Notes: generated from the letters alone by a model not told the origin. A stretch of 56,247 nt of DNA from Phyllobacteriaceae bacterium (GCA_029279965.1 JAJUHJ010000003.1:1-56247), one strand, 5' to 3'. Counted from the first letter of the stretch, positions 36,570 to 46,696 are shown. Made by a program: numbers and translations.

Positions 36570-37880
36570 TCACAGAATGAAGCGGGAAAGGTCCGTGTTT
36601 TTTGCAAGATCGCCGACATTCTCGTCCACATAGGCGGCGTCGATCGTCATCGTGCTTCCGGAGCGGTCAGGTGCGTTGTAGGAAATGTCGTCCAGCACGC
36701 GTTCCATCACGGTTTGCAGGCGCCGCGCGCCGATATTCTCGACATTGGCGTTGAGATCGACTGCAATCGCCGCCAGGCGGTCAATGGCATCATCGGTAAA
36801 TTCGAGCTCCACGCCTTCCGTCTGCATGAGCGCCACATACTGCTTGATCAGGCTCGCCTCGGTTTCCGTCAGAATGCGGCGGAAATCCTCCTTCTCGAGG
36901 GCGCGCAGTTCGACACGGATCGGCAGACGTCCCTGCAATTCCGGCAGAAGATCGGACGGTTTTGAGAGGTGGAACGCGCCGGAAGCAATGAAAAGGATAT
37001 GGTCCGTCTTGACCGGACCGTATTTGGTCGCGACCGTCGTCCCCTCGACAAGCGGAAGCAGGTCGCGCTGCACGCCTTCCCGGGATACTCCGGCACCCAT
37101 GCCACCCTCGCGCACAGCGATCTTGTCGATTTCGTCAAGGAAGACGATCCCGTCATTCTCTGCGGCCGAAAGTGCCCGCCGGATCACCTCGTCTTCATCA
37201 AGCAGCTTGTCCGACTCATCGTCGATCAGGTGTTTGTAGGAATCCTTGACCGTGGTCTTTACAGTCTTTGTGCGCCCGCCGCCCATCGCTTTTTGCAGCA
37301 TATCGTTGATGTTGAGCACACCAATATTGGCGCCCGGCATTCCAGGAATCTCGAAACTGCCGGCGCCGCCCCCCGTATCGGCGACGTCGACCTCGATTTC
37401 TTTTTCATCGAGTTCGCCTGCCCGCAGCTTCTGCCGGAAGCTGTCGCGGGTGGCGGGGCTCGCGGTTTTGCCGACCAGGGCCTCCAGGACGCGCTCCTCC
37501 GCATTTACATGCGCCCGCGCCTTCACGCCTTCGCGCATCTTCTCCCGGGTCAGCCCGATGGAGATTTCGACAAGGTCACGCACGATCTGTTCAACGTCGC
37601 GGCCGACATACCCCACCTCGGTGAACTTGGTCGCCTCGACCTTGACGAAGGGCGCGTTGGCCAGCCGGGCGAGCCGGCGGGAGATCTCGGTCTTGCCAAC
37701 GCCCGTCGGGCCGATCATGAGAATATTCTTCGGCATCACCTCCTCACGCAACGCGGGGTCCAGCTGCTGGCGGCGCCAGCGGTTGCGCAGCGCGATCGCA
37801 ACGGCGCGTTTGGCGTCCTTCTGGCCGATGATGTAGCGGTCCAGTTCGGAAACGATCTCACGGGGTGAAAAATTGCTCAT
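36570..37880 (-). CDS. hslU: ATP-dependent protease ATPase subunit HslU (ClpY)
   Basis: A 436-residue AAA+ unfoldase. It has the N-terminal [27 protein letters not shown], Walker [17 protein letters not shown] (about residues 53-68), the I-domain (about 115-230), Walker [12 protein letters not shown], and the C-terminal RFIL-type end that docks into HslV. It forms hexamers with HslV for protein degradation. Upstream on the same strand are a GNAT gene (ATGA overlap) and hslV. Confidence 0.96.
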   Translation of the reverse strand: MSNFSPREIVSELDRYIIGQKDAKRAVAIALRNRWRRQQLDPALREEVMPKNILMIGPTGVGKTEISRRLARLANAPFVKVEATKFTEVGYVGRDVEQIVRDLVEISIGLTREKMREGVKARAHVNAEERVLEALVGKTASPATRDSFRQKLRAGELDEKEIEVDVADTGGGAGSFEIPGMPGANIGVLNINDMLQKAMGGGRTKTVKTTVKDSYKHLIDDESDKLLDEDEVIRRALSAAENDGIVFLDEIDKIAVREGGMGAGVSREGVQRDLLPLVEGTTVATKYGPVKTDHILFIASGAFHLSKPSDLLPELQGRLPIRVELRALEKEDFRRILTETEASLIKQYVALMQTEGVELEFTDDAIDRLAAIAVDLNANVENIGARRLQTVMERVLDDISYNAPDRSGSTMTIDAAYVDENVGDLAKNTDLSRFIL

Positions 37881-38398
37881 AGGATCCTCGAAAATGTCCT
37901 GGGCGTCATCTCCATAAGCACCGTGACGCCCTTTGAATCGCGATGCTCGGCAAATTTGACGAACCCGGCTCGTGCAAAGGCGGCGATCGCGCTGCCATTT
38001 TCACCATCGGGGTCGATGACGAGGCGCGGCACACCAGCCTCGAAAAGCATGCGGGCAAAGGCGCGCAGGATCCGCGATCCCGTGCCGCGCCCGGTCATTT
38101 CAGGCGTCCCGATGAACATGTCGACACCGACGGTGTCGGGCGGCATGTCCTTCACCCAGGATTCCTCGTCACGATCTGAAGGGTGCCAACCCTGGATATA
38201 GGCCGCCGGGGCGCCGTTGAAATGGGCGATATATGCATCCACCTCGCCCTCTGCCTGTCCGGTGCGGATGAGTTCGATTTCCGTTTCCGGATCGCCCCAC
38301 CATTTCCGCACATGCGGCTCGCGAAGCCAGCGGGAGAGCATCGGCAGATGCATTTCCTCCACCGGTTCGAAATGGATGCACGCGTTCTCAGCCGGCAT
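37877..38398 (-). CDS. GNAT family N-acetyltransferase
   Basis: A 173-residue acetyltransferase of the Acetyltransf_8 / aminoglycoside 6'-acetyltransferase-like group. The acetyl-CoA pocket is in [22 protein letters not shown] with the R/Q-x-x-G-x-G/A core, and [27 protein letters not shown] follows. The substrate is unknown; resistance is not implied. It sits between hslV and hslU, overlapping hslV by 11 bases upstream and hslU by four bases downstream, so it is part of one translationally coupled operon. The start is at 38398; the longer frame to 38527 belongs to hslV sequence. Confidence 0.9.
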   Translation of the reverse strand: MPAENACIHFEPVEEMHLPMLSRWLREPHVRKWWGDPETEIELIRTGQAEGEVDAYIAHFNGAPAAYIQGWHPSDRDEESWVKDMPPDTVGVDMFIGTPEMTGRGTGSRILRAFARMLFEAGVPRLVIDPDGENGSAIAAFARAGFVKFAEHRDSKGVTVLMEMTPRTFSRIL

Positions 38399-38939
38399 CC
38401 AGCGTTTCCACAACGATGTTGTCGTTGGTGTAAATGCAGATGCTGGCCGCGATCTCCATCGCCCGCCGGGCGATTTCCTCGGCGTTCCTGTCGGTATCGA
38501 GGAGCGCGCGCGCAGCAGCCAGAGCATAGTTCCCGCCCGAACCGATGGCCATCACGCCCTCTTCCGGCTCCAGCACATCGCCATTGCCGGTCAGCGCGAG
38601 CGTCACGTCCTTGTCTGCCACCAGCATCATTGCTTCCAGTCGTCGCAGATAGCGGTCAGTGCGCCAGTCTTTGGCAAGTTCCACACAGGCCCGCATAAGC
38701 TGGTCCGGATATTGTTCCAGCTTGCCCTCGAGTCGCTCGAGCAGGGTAAAGGCATCAGCGGTGGCGCCTGCAAAGCCGGCGATCACCCTGCCGTCCTTAC
38801 CGATGCGGCGCACCTTGCGTGCGTTGCCTTTCATTACAGTCTGCCCGAGACTTACCTGTCCGTCGCCGGCAATCACGACTTTCCCGTCCTTTCGGACAGT
38901 AACAATGGTGGTGGCGTGCATGGATTGATGATCACTCAT
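38388..38939 (-). CDS. hslV: ATP-dependent protease proteolytic subunit HslV (ClpQ)
   Basis: A 183-residue N-terminal-nucleophile protease. The catalytic Thr is exposed after removal of the first eight residues MSDHQSMHA, leaving [23 protein letters not shown]; the residues GDGQVSLG are conserved. The start at 38939 has GGAGAG six bases upstream, whereas an in-frame ATG at 39011 would add 24 residues. HslV dodecamers work with HslU hexamers. It is divergent from hisB. Confidence 0.96.
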   Translation of the reverse strand: MSDHQSMHATTIVTVRKDGKVVIAGDGQVSLGQTVMKGNARKVRRIGKDGRVIAGFAGATADAFTLLERLEGKLEQYPDQLMRACVELAKDWRTDRYLRRLEAMMLVADKDVTLALTGNGDVLEPEEGVMAIGSGGNYALAAARALLDTDRNAEEIARRAMEIAASICIYTNDNIVVETLDAG

Positions 38940-39096
38940 AAAGGCTCTCCTCGACGCCTCTGATCGGCGCCAATTCGTGCGCTTATGTAAGATGGCGGCA
39001 ACAGAATGCAAACACCCGCAAGCTGCTCATGTGAGTCTGGCATTCCGCACCGACATGCTCTAAAAGGCGGCCTCGTCGCTTCAAGAGGAAAAGTTC

Positions 39097-39705
39097 ATGG
39101 CTGACAGCATATCGCGTCGGGCGGAAGTCAGTCGCAGGACGAACGAGACCGAAATCACCGTCACGGTCGACCTCGACGGTGAAGGCCGCGCCGAGATCGG
39201 CACCGGCATCGGCTTTTTCGACCATATGCTGGAGCAGCTTTCCCGCCATTCATTGATCGATATCAGGCTCCAGGCGAAGGGTGATCTACACATCGACGAT
39301 CACCACACCGTCGAGGATTGCGGAATTGCCATTGGCCAGGCCATCAGCCGGGCTCTTGGCGAGCGGCGCGGAATCGTGCGCTATGCCTCGCTGGATCTTG
39401 CCATGGACGAAGCGCTGACGCGCGCGGCGATCGATGTTTCGGGCAGACCGTTCCTGGTTTGGCAGGTGGCATTTCCCTCGGCCAAGATTGGCAGTTTCGA
39501 TACGGAGCTGATGCGCGAATTCTTTCATGCGCTGGCACAGAATGCGGGTGTGACGCTGCACGTCACCAATCTCTACGGCGCCAATTCACACCACATTGCC
39601 GAAACTTGCTTTAAGGCAGTGGCGCGGGTGCTGCGTTCCGCCTGCGCACCCGATCCGCGCCAGCCGAATGCCATTCCCTCCACCAAGGGAACGCTGAGCG
39701 GTTGA
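39097..39705 (+). CDS. hisB: Imidazoleglycerol-phosphate dehydratase HisB
   Basis: A 202-residue monofunctional dehydratase, sixth step of histidine synthesis. Metal-binding motifs are [14 protein letters not shown] (about residues 43-56), [16 protein letters not shown] (about 67-82) and the C-terminal [12 protein letters not shown]. Length fits the monofunctional enzyme. It starts a histidine run and is divergent from hslV. Confidence 0.97.
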   Translation: MADSISRRAEVSRRTNETEITVTVDLDGEGRAEIGTGIGFFDHMLEQLSRHSLIDIRLQAKGDLHIDDHHTVEDCGIAIGQAISRALGERRGIVRYASLDLAMDEALTRAAIDVSGRPFLVWQVAFPSAKIGSFDTELMREFFHALAQNAGVTLHVTNLYGANSHHIAETCFKAVARVLRSACAPDPRQPNAIPSTKGTLSG

Positions 39706-39708
39706 TTC

Positions 39709-40200
39709 ATGACAAGCTACCTTGTCCTTGAGCCCCAAGGCACCGCGGCGGACAGGGCCGAAAAGGCCGTGATCGTTCGCGACGGGTTCGCCTTTCTGGC
39801 CTTCCTGCTGCCCCTGTTCTGGTTTCTATGGCATCGCATGTGGCTGGAGGCCCTCGCTTTCCTGGCCATCGCGCTGTTGCTTGGAGCGCTGGGCCTGCTG
39901 CCGGGTTACGCCACGCCCGCTTCCCTCGTTTCTATCGCTCTGTCGATTCTCGTCGGTTTTGAAGCACAGGCACTGCGCGTGGCGATGCTCTGCCGGCATG
40001 GCTGGAGCATCTGGGGTGTCGTTGAAGGCAGAAATAGCGCGGAGGCAGAGTTGCGCTATACCGCCGAAATCGAGCCGGACCTTGCTGGGCGGAACTTGGC
40101 TGCTGTCCCGCCTGCCGGTGCCACGGCGCATAAACCTCCGGCAGAAAGGCGGACCGTCGGTACCGCTTTCGGCCTTCTCGATTATCCGGAACGGAGTTGA
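39709..40200 (+). CDS. DUF2628 family membrane protein
   Basis: A 163-residue membrane protein between hisB and hisH. Three hydrophobic segments lie at about residues 27-45, 48-67 and 72-90 ([37 protein letters not shown] and [14 protein letters not shown]). I recall this gene in rhizobial his operons as DUF2628; function unknown. It starts three bases after the hisB stop and ends just before hisH, so it is in the operon. Confidence 0.8.
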   Translation: MTSYLVLEPQGTAADRAEKAVIVRDGFAFLAFLLPLFWFLWHRMWLEALAFLAIALLLGALGLLPGYATPASLVSIALSILVGFEAQALRVAMLCRHGWSIWGVVEGRNSAEAELRYTAEIEPDLAGRNLAAVPPAGATAHKPPAERRTVGTAFGLLDYPERS

Positions 40201-40202
40201 TC

Positions 40203-40853
40203 ATGCGCGTTGCCATCATCGACTATGGTTCGGGCAATTTACGCTCCGCCACCAAAGCCTTCGAGCGGGCAGCAAGGGAAACGGGCATTGCCGCCGAGAT
40301 CGAGCTGACCGGCGAGGCGGACAGGGTGCGAAGCGCCGACCGTATCGTGCTTCCTGGCGTCGGCGCCTACGCAGACTGCCGCGCCGGCCTTGACGCCGTG
40401 CCCGGTTTGGTCGAGGCCCTGGAGGAAGCCGCTATCCGAAAGGCTCGCCCCTTTCTTGGCATCTGCGTGGGCATGCAGCTTATGTCAGAACGGGGGTTGG
40501 AAAAAACCGTGACGGACGGTTTGGGCTGGATTGCAGGTGATGTGAAGGAGATCACGCCCGGCGATCCATCGCTGAAGGTTCCCCAGATCGGGTGGAATAC
40601 GATTCACGTGAAACATCCGCATCCGCTCTTCGACGGCATCCCGACAGGGCGCGACGGAATGCACGCCTATTTCGTGCACTCCTATCATTTTGCTGCATTG
40701 CATGAGGACGACGTGCTCGCCGTCACGGACTATGGCGGCGAGATCACGGCGGCCGTTGCTCGCGGCAATCTTGCCGGTACCCAGTTTCACCCGGAAAAGA
40801 GCCAGACGCTCGGCCTTGCCCTTATCGAAAATTTTCTGAAGTGGAAGCCATGA
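40203..40853 (+). CDS. hisH: Imidazole glycerol-phosphate synthase glutaminase subunit HisH
   Basis: A 216-residue class I glutamine amidotransferase that feeds ammonia to HisF. The catalytic Cys is in GICVGMQLM (about residue 86) and the His-Glu pair in [16 protein letters not shown] sits six bases before the ATG. A parS-like palindrome (40600-40615) overlaps the codons for IHVKHP. The stop overlaps hisA (ATGA). Confidence 0.96.
   Translation: MRVAIIDYGSGNLRSATKAFERAARETGIAAEIELTGEADRVRSADRIVLPGVGAYADCRAGLDAVPGLVEALEEAAIRKARPFLGICVGMQLMSERGLEKTVTDGLGWIAGDVKEITPGDPSLKVPQIGWNTIHVKHPHPLFDGIPTGRDGMHAYFVHSYHFAALHEDDVLAVTDYGGEITAAVARGNLAGTQFHPEKSQTLGLALIENFLKWKP
40600..40615. other. parS-like ParB-binding site 5 (inside hisH)
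   Basis: CGATTCACGTGAAACA matches TGTTTCACGTGAAACA at 14 of 16 bases (13 contiguous). It shares the ATTC/GAAT variant with sites 3 and 4. It is on the opposite side of the proposed oriC from the main cluster, 13.4 kb away. Confidence 0.6.
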
Positions 40854-41584
40854 TCCTTTTTCCCGCCATAGATTTGAAGGATGGCGAGTGCGTGCGCCTC
40901 AAGCTCGGCGAGATGGACGAGGCGACCGTCTACAACCGCGACCCCGCAGCCCAGGCGAAAGCCTTTGAAGACCAGGGGTTCCAATGGCTGCACGTGGTCG
41001 ACCTCAACGGTGCCTTTGCCGGCGAAAGCCGCAATGGCGCTGCCGTCGAGGCGATTCTGAAGGCGACCAGGAACCCGGTGCAGCTTGGCGGCGGCATCCG
41101 CTCGCTTGCCCAAATCGAGGCGTGGCTGGAGAAGGGCCTTGCCCGTGTCATCCTCGGCACCGTAGCGGTGCGAAGCCCCGAATTGGTGCGCGAGGCGTGC
41201 CGGAAATTCCCCGGCCGGATCGCCGTGGGCGTTGATGCACGTGGTGGAAAGGTCGCGGTAGAGGGTTGGGCGGAGACGTCCGATCTTTCCGCAGCAGAGC
41301 TTGCCCGGCGCTTTGAGGGCGCAGGTGTTGCCGCCATCATTTACACGGACATCGATCGGGATGGCGTGTTGACCGGCATCAACTGGGACGCGACCATCGC
41401 GCTGGCGAACACGGTTTCCATTCCCGTCATCGCTTCCGGCGGCCTTGCCTCAATGGAGGATATCGAACGCATGATCCAGCCCAACGCGTTGAAGCTGGAA
41501 GGTGCGATCTCCGGCCGCGCGCTCTATGACGGACGGATCGATGTGAAGGCGGCATTGAGGATGCTGCAGGAGCGGCGGAAATGA
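40850..41584 (+). CDS. hisA: ProFAR isomerase HisA
   Basis: A 244-residue TIM-barrel isomerase. The N-terminus [17 protein letters not shown] carries the catalytic Asp8, and the second half has [16 protein letters not shown] with the other acid. It isomerises ProFAR to PRFAR in histidine synthesis. It begins four bases into the hisH stop (ATGA), so translational coupling is likely; an in-frame GTG at 40841 is less likely. Confidence 0.96.
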   Translation: MILFPAIDLKDGECVRLKLGEMDEATVYNRDPAAQAKAFEDQGFQWLHVVDLNGAFAGESRNGAAVEAILKATRNPVQLGGGIRSLAQIEAWLEKGLARVILGTVAVRSPELVREACRKFPGRIAVGVDARGGKVAVEGWAETSDLSAAELARRFEGAGVAAIIYTDIDRDGVLTGINWDATIALANTVSIPVIASGGLASMEDIERMIQPNALKLEGAISGRALYDGRIDVKAALRMLQERRK

Positions 41585-41675
41585 CCCCCAAAACCTGCGC
41601 AATTGATTGCCTGGACCATGACGGCCCGCAGCGGCCTGGCCGCGAGGACGCGCAGACAGAAAGAAAGGCCGTCCG

Positions 41676-42461
41676 ATGCTGAAGGCTCGCATCATTCCTT
41701 GCCTGGACGTCAAGGACGGCCGCGTCGTCAAGGGCGTCAACTTTGTCGATCTGGTCGATGCGGGGGACCCGGTGGAGGCGGCAAAAGCCTACGACGCGGC
41801 CGGTGCAGACGAACTCTGCTTTCTCGATATCACCGCAAGTCAGGAAAACCGCGAGACCATCTTCGACGTGGTCGCGCGCACCGCCGAGCAGTGTTTCATG
41901 CCCCTGACCGTGGGTGGCGGCGTTCGCGCGGTGGCCGACATCCGAAAGCTGCTTCTGGCGGGAGCTGACAAGGTTTCCATCAACACGGCCGCCGTGAAGG
42001 ATCCTGAATTCGTTGCCCGCGCGGCGGACAAGTTCGGCAATCAATGCATCGTCGTGGCAATTGACGCCAAGAAGGTTTCCGCCGAGGGCGAGGCTTCCCG
42101 CTGGGAAATATTCACCCATGGCGGCCGCAATGCCACCGGGCTGGACGCCATCGCGTTCGCCCAGCGCGTGGTGGAACTCGGCGCAGGCGAAATCCTGCTC
42201 ACATCCATGGACCGTGACGGCACGAGAGCCGGCTACGATATCGCATTGACGCGAGCGGTGGCCGATGCGGTGCGCGCGCCTGTCATCGCATCCGGCGGCG
42301 TCGGTGAGCTGGATCACCTCACGCAGGGAATCCGGGACGGTCACGCTGCCGCTGTCCTTGCCGCCTCGATCTTCCACTTCGGAACTTATACGATTGCCGA
42401 AGCCAAGCGGCACCTGGCCGACGCGGGAATTCCCGTACGGCTCGACCACTCACAGGCATGA
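41676..42461 (+). CDS. hisF: Imidazole glycerol-phosphate synthase cyclase subunit HisF
   Basis: A 261-residue TIM barrel that cyclises PRFAR with HisH-derived ammonia. The N-terminus [20 protein letters not shown] has the catalytic Asp11; the phosphate loop [11 protein letters not shown] and the second catalytic Asp in VAIDAKKV follow. It lies 91 bases after hisA, a gap with no gene, and ends just before hisE. Confidence 0.97.
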   Translation: MLKARIIPCLDVKDGRVVKGVNFVDLVDAGDPVEAAKAYDAAGADELCFLDITASQENRETIFDVVARTAEQCFMPLTVGGGVRAVADIRKLLLAGADKVSINTAAVKDPEFVARAADKFGNQCIVVAIDAKKVSAEGEASRWEIFTHGGRNATGLDAIAFAQRVVELGAGEILLTSMDRDGTRAGYDIALTRAVADAVRAPVIASGGVGELDHLTQGIRDGHAAAVLAASIFHFGTYTIAEAKRHLADAGIPVRLDHSQA

Positions 42462-42465
42462 GCGC

Positions 42466-42801
42466 ATGGACGATTTCGATCTTTCCCGGCTCGAAGCCAT
42501 CATCGCCGAGCGCGCCCGGAGCGGCGACGCGGAATCCTGGACGGCGAAACTTTTTTCCGCCGGTATGGAGAAAGCGGCCCAGAAGCTCGGCGAAGAGGCA
42601 GTGGAAACGGTGATTGCCGCCGTTGCACGGGACAAGGAGGCGGTGGTCAAGGAGAGCGCAGATCTTCTCTATCACTGGCTGGTCGTGCTCGCATTGTCCG
42701 GTGTCTCGCTCAACGATGTTATGGCCGAGCTTCGGTCGCGCACTGGACGGTCCGGCATTGCCGAGAAGGCGGCGCGTGCAAAACCACCTTCGGCAGGCTG
42801 A
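42466..42801 (+). CDS. hisE: Phosphoribosyl-ATP pyrophosphatase HisE
   Basis: A 111-residue MazG-fold pyrophosphohydrolase that removes pyrophosphate from PR-ATP in histidine synthesis. The metal motif is [13 protein letters not shown] (about residues 43-55), with [10 protein letters not shown] following. It lies four bases after hisF and before coaA. Confidence 0.94.
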   Translation: MDDFDLSRLEAIIAERARSGDAESWTAKLFSAGMEKAAQKLGEEAVETVIAAVARDKEAVVKESADLLYHWLVVLALSGVSLNDVMAELRSRTGRSGIAEKAARAKPPSAG

Positions 42802-42835
42802 GGCGGTGAGCCCGAGAACAGATATCGAAAGAACG

Positions 42836-43798
42836 ATGATGGACCAGCTCGTCTCAGCCGAACGCTATTCGCCCTATCACATCTTCACCGCGGAACGGTG
42901 GGCGCAATTTCGAGACGATACGCCCCTCACCCTTACCGAGGACGAAGTGCAGCGGCTGCGCTCCCTCAATGATCCCGTCGATCTTGAGGAAGTGCGGCGG
43001 GTCTATCTTTCCCTTTCACGGCTCCTGTCGGCGCATGTCGAAGCGATACAGCTTCTTTTCCGACAGCGTCAGATTTTTTTCGATACCGGCGATGCGGTGA
43101 AAGCGCCCTTCATTATCGGCATTGCGGGATCGGTGGCCGTTGGGAAGTCGACGACGGCGCGTGTCCTCCAGGAGCTTCTCAAGCGCTGGCCCTCAAGCCC
43201 GAAAGTCGATCTCGTCACCACCGACGGCTTTCTGTATCCAAACGCGGTTCTGCGGCAGAAGGATCTGATGGACCGCAAGGGATTTCCCGAGAGCTACGAT
43301 GTCGGTGCCATCCTGCGGTTTCTCTCCGGCATTAAGGCGGGTCTGCCGAATGTGCGCGCGCCGCGGTATTCGCACCTGACCTATGACGTTCTGCCTGGCG
43401 AATTCGTCACCATTGATCGTCCGGATATTCTGATCTTTGAAGGCATCAATGTTCTGCAGACGCGCGACCTGCCTGCCGATGGTGAGGCAGTGCCTTTCGT
43501 CTCCGACTTTTTCGATTTCTCGATCTATATCGACGCGCCGGAGGAGCAGATACATCGTTGGTATGTGGATCGCTTCATGCGTTTGCGAGAAACCGCGTTC
43601 CAGGATCCCCAATCCTTCTTTCATCGGTATTCAAGTCTTTCCGAACCTGCCGCAAAGGCCATCGCCGAGCAGCTCTGGCGTACGATCAACCTGAAGAACC
43701 TGCGAGAAAACATTCTGCCGACACGCCCGCGCGCCGATCTTATCCTGCGCAAAGGCGCTGACCATATGGTCGAGGAAGTCGCGCTCAGGAAGCTTTAG
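42836..43798 (+). CDS. coaA: Pantothenate kinase CoaA (type I)
   Basis: A 320-residue kinase that phosphorylates pantothenate, first step of CoA synthesis. Walker A is [17 protein letters not shown] (about residues 95-111), followed by [21 protein letters not shown] and the C-terminal ILRKGADH. The start is uncertain: ATG at 42836 or 42839, or a GTG at 42806 that would add ten residues. It ends the his operon. Confidence 0.94.
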   Translation: MMDQLVSAERYSPYHIFTAERWAQFRDDTPLTLTEDEVQRLRSLNDPVDLEEVRRVYLSLSRLLSAHVEAIQLLFRQRQIFFDTGDAVKAPFIIGIAGSVAVGKSTTARVLQELLKRWPSSPKVDLVTTDGFLYPNAVLRQKDLMDRKGFPESYDVGAILRFLSGIKAGLPNVRAPRYSHLTYDVLPGEFVTIDRPDILIFEGINVLQTRDLPADGEAVPFVSDFFDFSIYIDAPEEQIHRWYVDRFMRLRETAFQDPQSFFHRYSSLSEPAAKAIAEQLWRTINLKNLRENILPTRPRADLILRKGADHMVEEVALRKL

Positions 43799-44313
43799 GT
43801 CTCTGCCGTGGCGGTGCATATGATGCGGGCCACTTCGCTTTGACGGAAAAGGCCGGCAACGTCACACGTCGCCATTACCCCGACGTTTATAGCGGTAACC
43901 ATATATTTCATGAAATCCAACACCAGTATGAGTGCGAGGCGGTACCCCTTCAAAAGGCCATAATCATAACCATATTGGACTCATGTGCATGGAAACGTTC
44001 GTAAAGATATCGAGGCTTGTGGATCAAGCGCGCCGTTCACCCGGGGCGCGTCCATAACCTTGTAACGCCGCGACACACCAGCCGCCCCGGGACCAGACAG
44101 AACGACATGCGGTTCATTTCTGCATCGCTCAAGCGATGTTTTGATGGAGCGTATCCATGACCATTCCCGGTCCTGCCCGGTTTGCTTATCATGCTACCGG
44201 CATTTCCCGCGCGCAGCCGCTTGCTGCACCGGGTGCAACACATCACCTCCCAACCTCCGCGTTTTCCTGCGTCGCAGAAGCTCTGCCACCTTTTTTAGAG
44301 GGGAGTTCCGGCG
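43799..44313. other. 515-base region between coaA and the Nudix-fold gene
   Basis: I see no recognisable gene, tRNA or repeat. A weak hairpin is possible just after coaA (GTGGC/GCCAC, about 43810-43834). The promoter of the downstream Nudix-fold gene should lie here but I cannot place it. The sequence is somewhat more AT-rich around 43900-44020. Confidence 0.4.
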
Positions 44314-44835
44314 ATGAGCAGTAATTTGGCCGAGCACAAAGAGCTGCTCACCGAGGGAACCGAGTTACAGCAGTTCGCCGCGCTACCCTGGCGGACGGGC
44401 AGTGATGGAAAGACGAGGATTTTGCTGGTCACTTCCGGCGAGCACCAACGCTGGGTAATACCGACCGGTTGGCCTATCGTAGGCCAGCCGCCTTTCGTGA
44501 CAGCTTCGCTGAAGGCTTTTGAGAAGGCCGGCATCATCGGTGATATCTACCCACAGCCGATGACGGATTATCAGTATATGAAGCAGCTTGACGACGGATC
44601 GCTACAGCCATGCCGTGTCACGGTGTTCAGTATGAAAGTCTACGGCACCCTCAGCAACTGGCGGGAACAGGATCACCGCAAACGTTCCTGGTTCTCGGTG
44701 GACGAGGCCGCCGATAGGCTCGACGATGCCGAACTCGCGGAATTCATCCGCCTGCATGGGCCATTCCCCGGAAAAGGGACGCCAGATGGCGACGTCATTC
44801 GGCCGCTCCGTCCGTCACCATTACATGTTGGCTAG
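44314..44835 (+). CDS. Nudix-fold protein with degenerate Nudix box
   Basis: A 173-residue protein of the Nudix fold. The strand around RWVIPTGWP leads into a helix where the Nudix box G-x5-E-x7-R-E-U-x-E-E-x-G-U should be. Aligning Gly in TGWP with box Gly1, the box positions read Gln (for Glu7), Leu-Lys (for Arg-Glu), Glu and Lys (for Glu-Glu) within LKAFEKAG. Only one of the catalytic glutamates is kept. Related rhizobial proteins keep R/I-E-A-Y-E-E-A-G. It therefore may lack hydrolase activity and act in binding or regulation. Its start follows a purine-rich GAGGGGAG. Confidence 0.8.
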   Translation: MSSNLAEHKELLTEGTELQQFAALPWRTGSDGKTRILLVTSGEHQRWVIPTGWPIVGQPPFVTASLKAFEKAGIIGDIYPQPMTDYQYMKQLDDGSLQPCRVTVFSMKVYGTLSNWREQDHRKRSWFSVDEAADRLDDAELAEFIRLHGPFPGKGTPDGDVIRPLRPSPLHVG

Positions 44836-44936
44836 GAAATGGACAGGGAGGCGTGAGAGGATGGCCGATCAATCGGACCCGGCCCAAGGATGGGCTGTCG
44901 GTTCGCGAGATCGTGGCGCGGCCGGAGTCAAAGCAG

Positions 44937-45566
44937 CTACTGTGCTATCGGTCGAGCAGCGCGGATGTCAGTGCAGCGCCGCACGAACGTTTCAATCGCC
45001 TGATCCTGCGGGAGGTTGATGCCAGAGACGTTCTCTTGCCCCGACAGGTCCAGACGCACGACGCTGGTGATGCCATTGTCGAACCGCGCTTCGACATCCA
45101 GCGTTCGCGCCTCGCCGAGGGCGACGAGCAGGTGGCCAGGTTCGCTTAAGTCGTCGCCGGCAGCGATCATCCCCGGCCGGCTATAGCCGGCGCCACGATA
45201 GCGCCAGACCTCTCGGCCATTGACGTGAAGAAGCATTTCGCCGCGGGAATAGTCGTAGCCCTCATTTGGAGAATCGGTGGGCGGCCAAGCACCGCCCCAC
45301 GATGCATCCACCCCAAAATGATTGAAGCTGCAATCGAGCGTTAGATAGATCATGGATGTGCTGAAGGTGCCGTTGGGTGCAATACCGTCGCCGGTGAGCC
45401 GTAGTTCGATCCTGGGCGCGCCGCCAGATGCGATGAGATCGATCTGCCAGGCGAAATCCTTCTCCACCCGTTGCGGCGCGGCGCCATCGCTCTGACACCC
45501 GGCCGAAGCCAGGGGGAGGAGGCAGGCGCACAGACGCATCGCCGACGCTATGAAGGCCCGGGTCAT
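44937..45566 (-). CDS. Secreted hypothetical protein (possible lipoprotein)
   Basis: A 209-residue protein with an N-terminal signal MTRAFIASAMRLCACLLPLASAGC. The cysteine at residue 24 follows A-S-A-G, which is a weak lipobox (Leu is expected three before Cys), so it could be either a lipoprotein or a Sec-cleaved protein. The mature part is acidic and beta-rich with several Gly-Asp/Asn turns, no recognised domain. It is convergent with the Nudix-fold gene. Composition and codon use are ordinary, so it looks like a real gene. Confidence 0.7.
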   Translation of the reverse strand: MTRAFIASAMRLCACLLPLASAGCQSDGAAPQRVEKDFAWQIDLIASGGAPRIELRLTGDGIAPNGTFSTSMIYLTLDCSFNHFGVDASWGGAWPPTDSPNEGYDYSRGEMLLHVNGREVWRYRGAGYSRPGMIAAGDDLSEPGHLLVALGEARTLDVEARFDNGITSVVRLDLSGQENVSGINLPQDQAIETFVRRCTDIRAARPIAQ

Positions 45567-45882
45567 CAGGGCCGCTCCACACGATGCTTCATCGCTTGCT
45601 CACCGCTTCGGAAGAACATTCAGACCGGCATGCCACCGCCATGATCTTCGCCCCCCCACCTGCTTTCACAGCCATCGCCGGTACATGACCCGACCTCAGG
45701 TTATGTAGCAGCGATACGCATTCGTGACAAAGACCAGATGCCGGCCAAGGCATTGCACGGGCAGAGTTCGGTATTCTTGCATGCTTTGCTGGCGCTCACC
45801 GGCTCGTCGCCATTGAGCAATTTCATGGAAGGCACTCCCCATGCGGAGCTGAAGAAGCGCGCCTTCCTATTGAGTCTACGGG
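45567..45882. other. 316-base gap without a recognised gene
   Basis: It lies upstream of the secreted hypothetical gene (minus) and downstream of the FMN reductase (minus). A short plus-strand frame at 45738-46025 is not convincing. Nothing else identified. Confidence 0.4.
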
Positions 45883-46479
45883 TTAGGCGTCTTCGAGCTG
45901 ACGCTGCGTCTCTTCAGCCCGTAGGGTCTTCAGCGCAATCGCCCATTTGTGAAGCTCGTCCAGCATCCCGCCGGCACCATCCTTCATCTCCTTGTTGGGG
46001 CGGAACACCCCGTCCTCGCCGATAAACTGCGGAACCATCGGGACCGGGACCGTCTGGGGAAGCGGGTGGATATTCACGTTGACAAGGAGCTGACGCAGGA
46101 CCTGAGCCGAGCGCAGCCCGCCGGAGATACCGCCATAGCTCATGACTCCGGCGGGTTTATAAGACCATTCCTTCATCAACACTTGCACGGCATTCACGAG
46201 GGACGCGGGGGGAAAGTAGTCGTACTCTGGTGTGACAAAGATGAAGGCGTCGGCCTTGGCCACGCTTGCGCTCCAGCGTTTGGTGGGCTCATTGGCATAT
46301 TGCTGGAGCCTCGGATGGGCGGCTTCGTTCAGCAAGGGCAGGTCGAAGTCTGCAAGGTCAACAAGCTCAACATCAAACCTGCCGTGCTCGCGTGCAGCTT
46401 GCGTCAGCCAGCGCGCGACGATCGGCCCCACGCGGCCGGGGCGGGTGGAGCCAATGATGATGTTGAGCTTGAGTGCCAT
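45883..46479 (-). CDS. NAD(P)H-dependent FMN reductase
   Basis: A 198-residue flavodoxin-like reductase. The FMN phosphate loop is in GSTRPGRVGPIVARWL (residues about 8-23). The second flavin-contact region has PEYDYFPPASLVNAVQVL, matching the PEYNxxxPxxLKNAxD family pattern. It reduces free FMN or a quinone or azo acceptor with NAD(P)H in the cytoplasm. Upstream, at 46535-46559, is an inverted repeat that could be an operator. No regulator gene is beside it. Confidence 0.9.
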   Translation of the reverse strand: MALKLNIIIGSTRPGRVGPIVARWLTQAAREHGRFDVELVDLADFDLPLLNEAAHPRLQQYANEPTKRWSASVAKADAFIFVTPEYDYFPPASLVNAVQVLMKEWSYKPAGVMSYGGISGGLRSAQVLRQLLVNVNIHPLPQTVPVPMVPQFIGEDGVFRPNKEMKDGAGGMLDELHKWAIALKTLRAEETQRQLEDA

Positions 46480-46534
46480 TATGCATCCTTTCTCGGAAGA
46501 ACCGGCGTGTTGTGTGTGCAGACTGGTATAAACT

Positions 46535-46559
46535 GGTTACTAGGTATAAAATAGTAACC
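46535..46559 (-). promoter_or_regulatory. Inverted repeat upstream of FMN reductase (possible HxlR/MarR operator)
   Basis: GGTTACT and AGTAACC are perfect complements around an 11-base AT-rich spacer containing TATAAAAT, which could be part of a -10 region. A direct repeat GGTATAAA (about 46525 and 46543) overlaps it. The TTACT...AGTAA pattern is typical of HxlR-type operators controlling quinone or FMN reductases. Regulator not in the window. Confidence 0.4.
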
Positions 46560-46696
46560 TTGGCGCAAGAAAGGCACACGTTTTCAAGCCGTGACACATC
46601 GACGCAGCCGCGCCGCGGAGGACTTTTGCAGCCCCCGGTCCTGACCATCACCCGGCGACAACTTTTCTGCGATGTCACTTCCGGAGACCGGCTTCG

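Noticed and set aside
38940-39096. RpoH (heat-shock) promoter for hslV
   Set aside because: A CTTG and a CCATCTTA are present, but their spacing is about 23 bases after CTTG, longer than expected for the alphaproteobacterial RpoH consensus.
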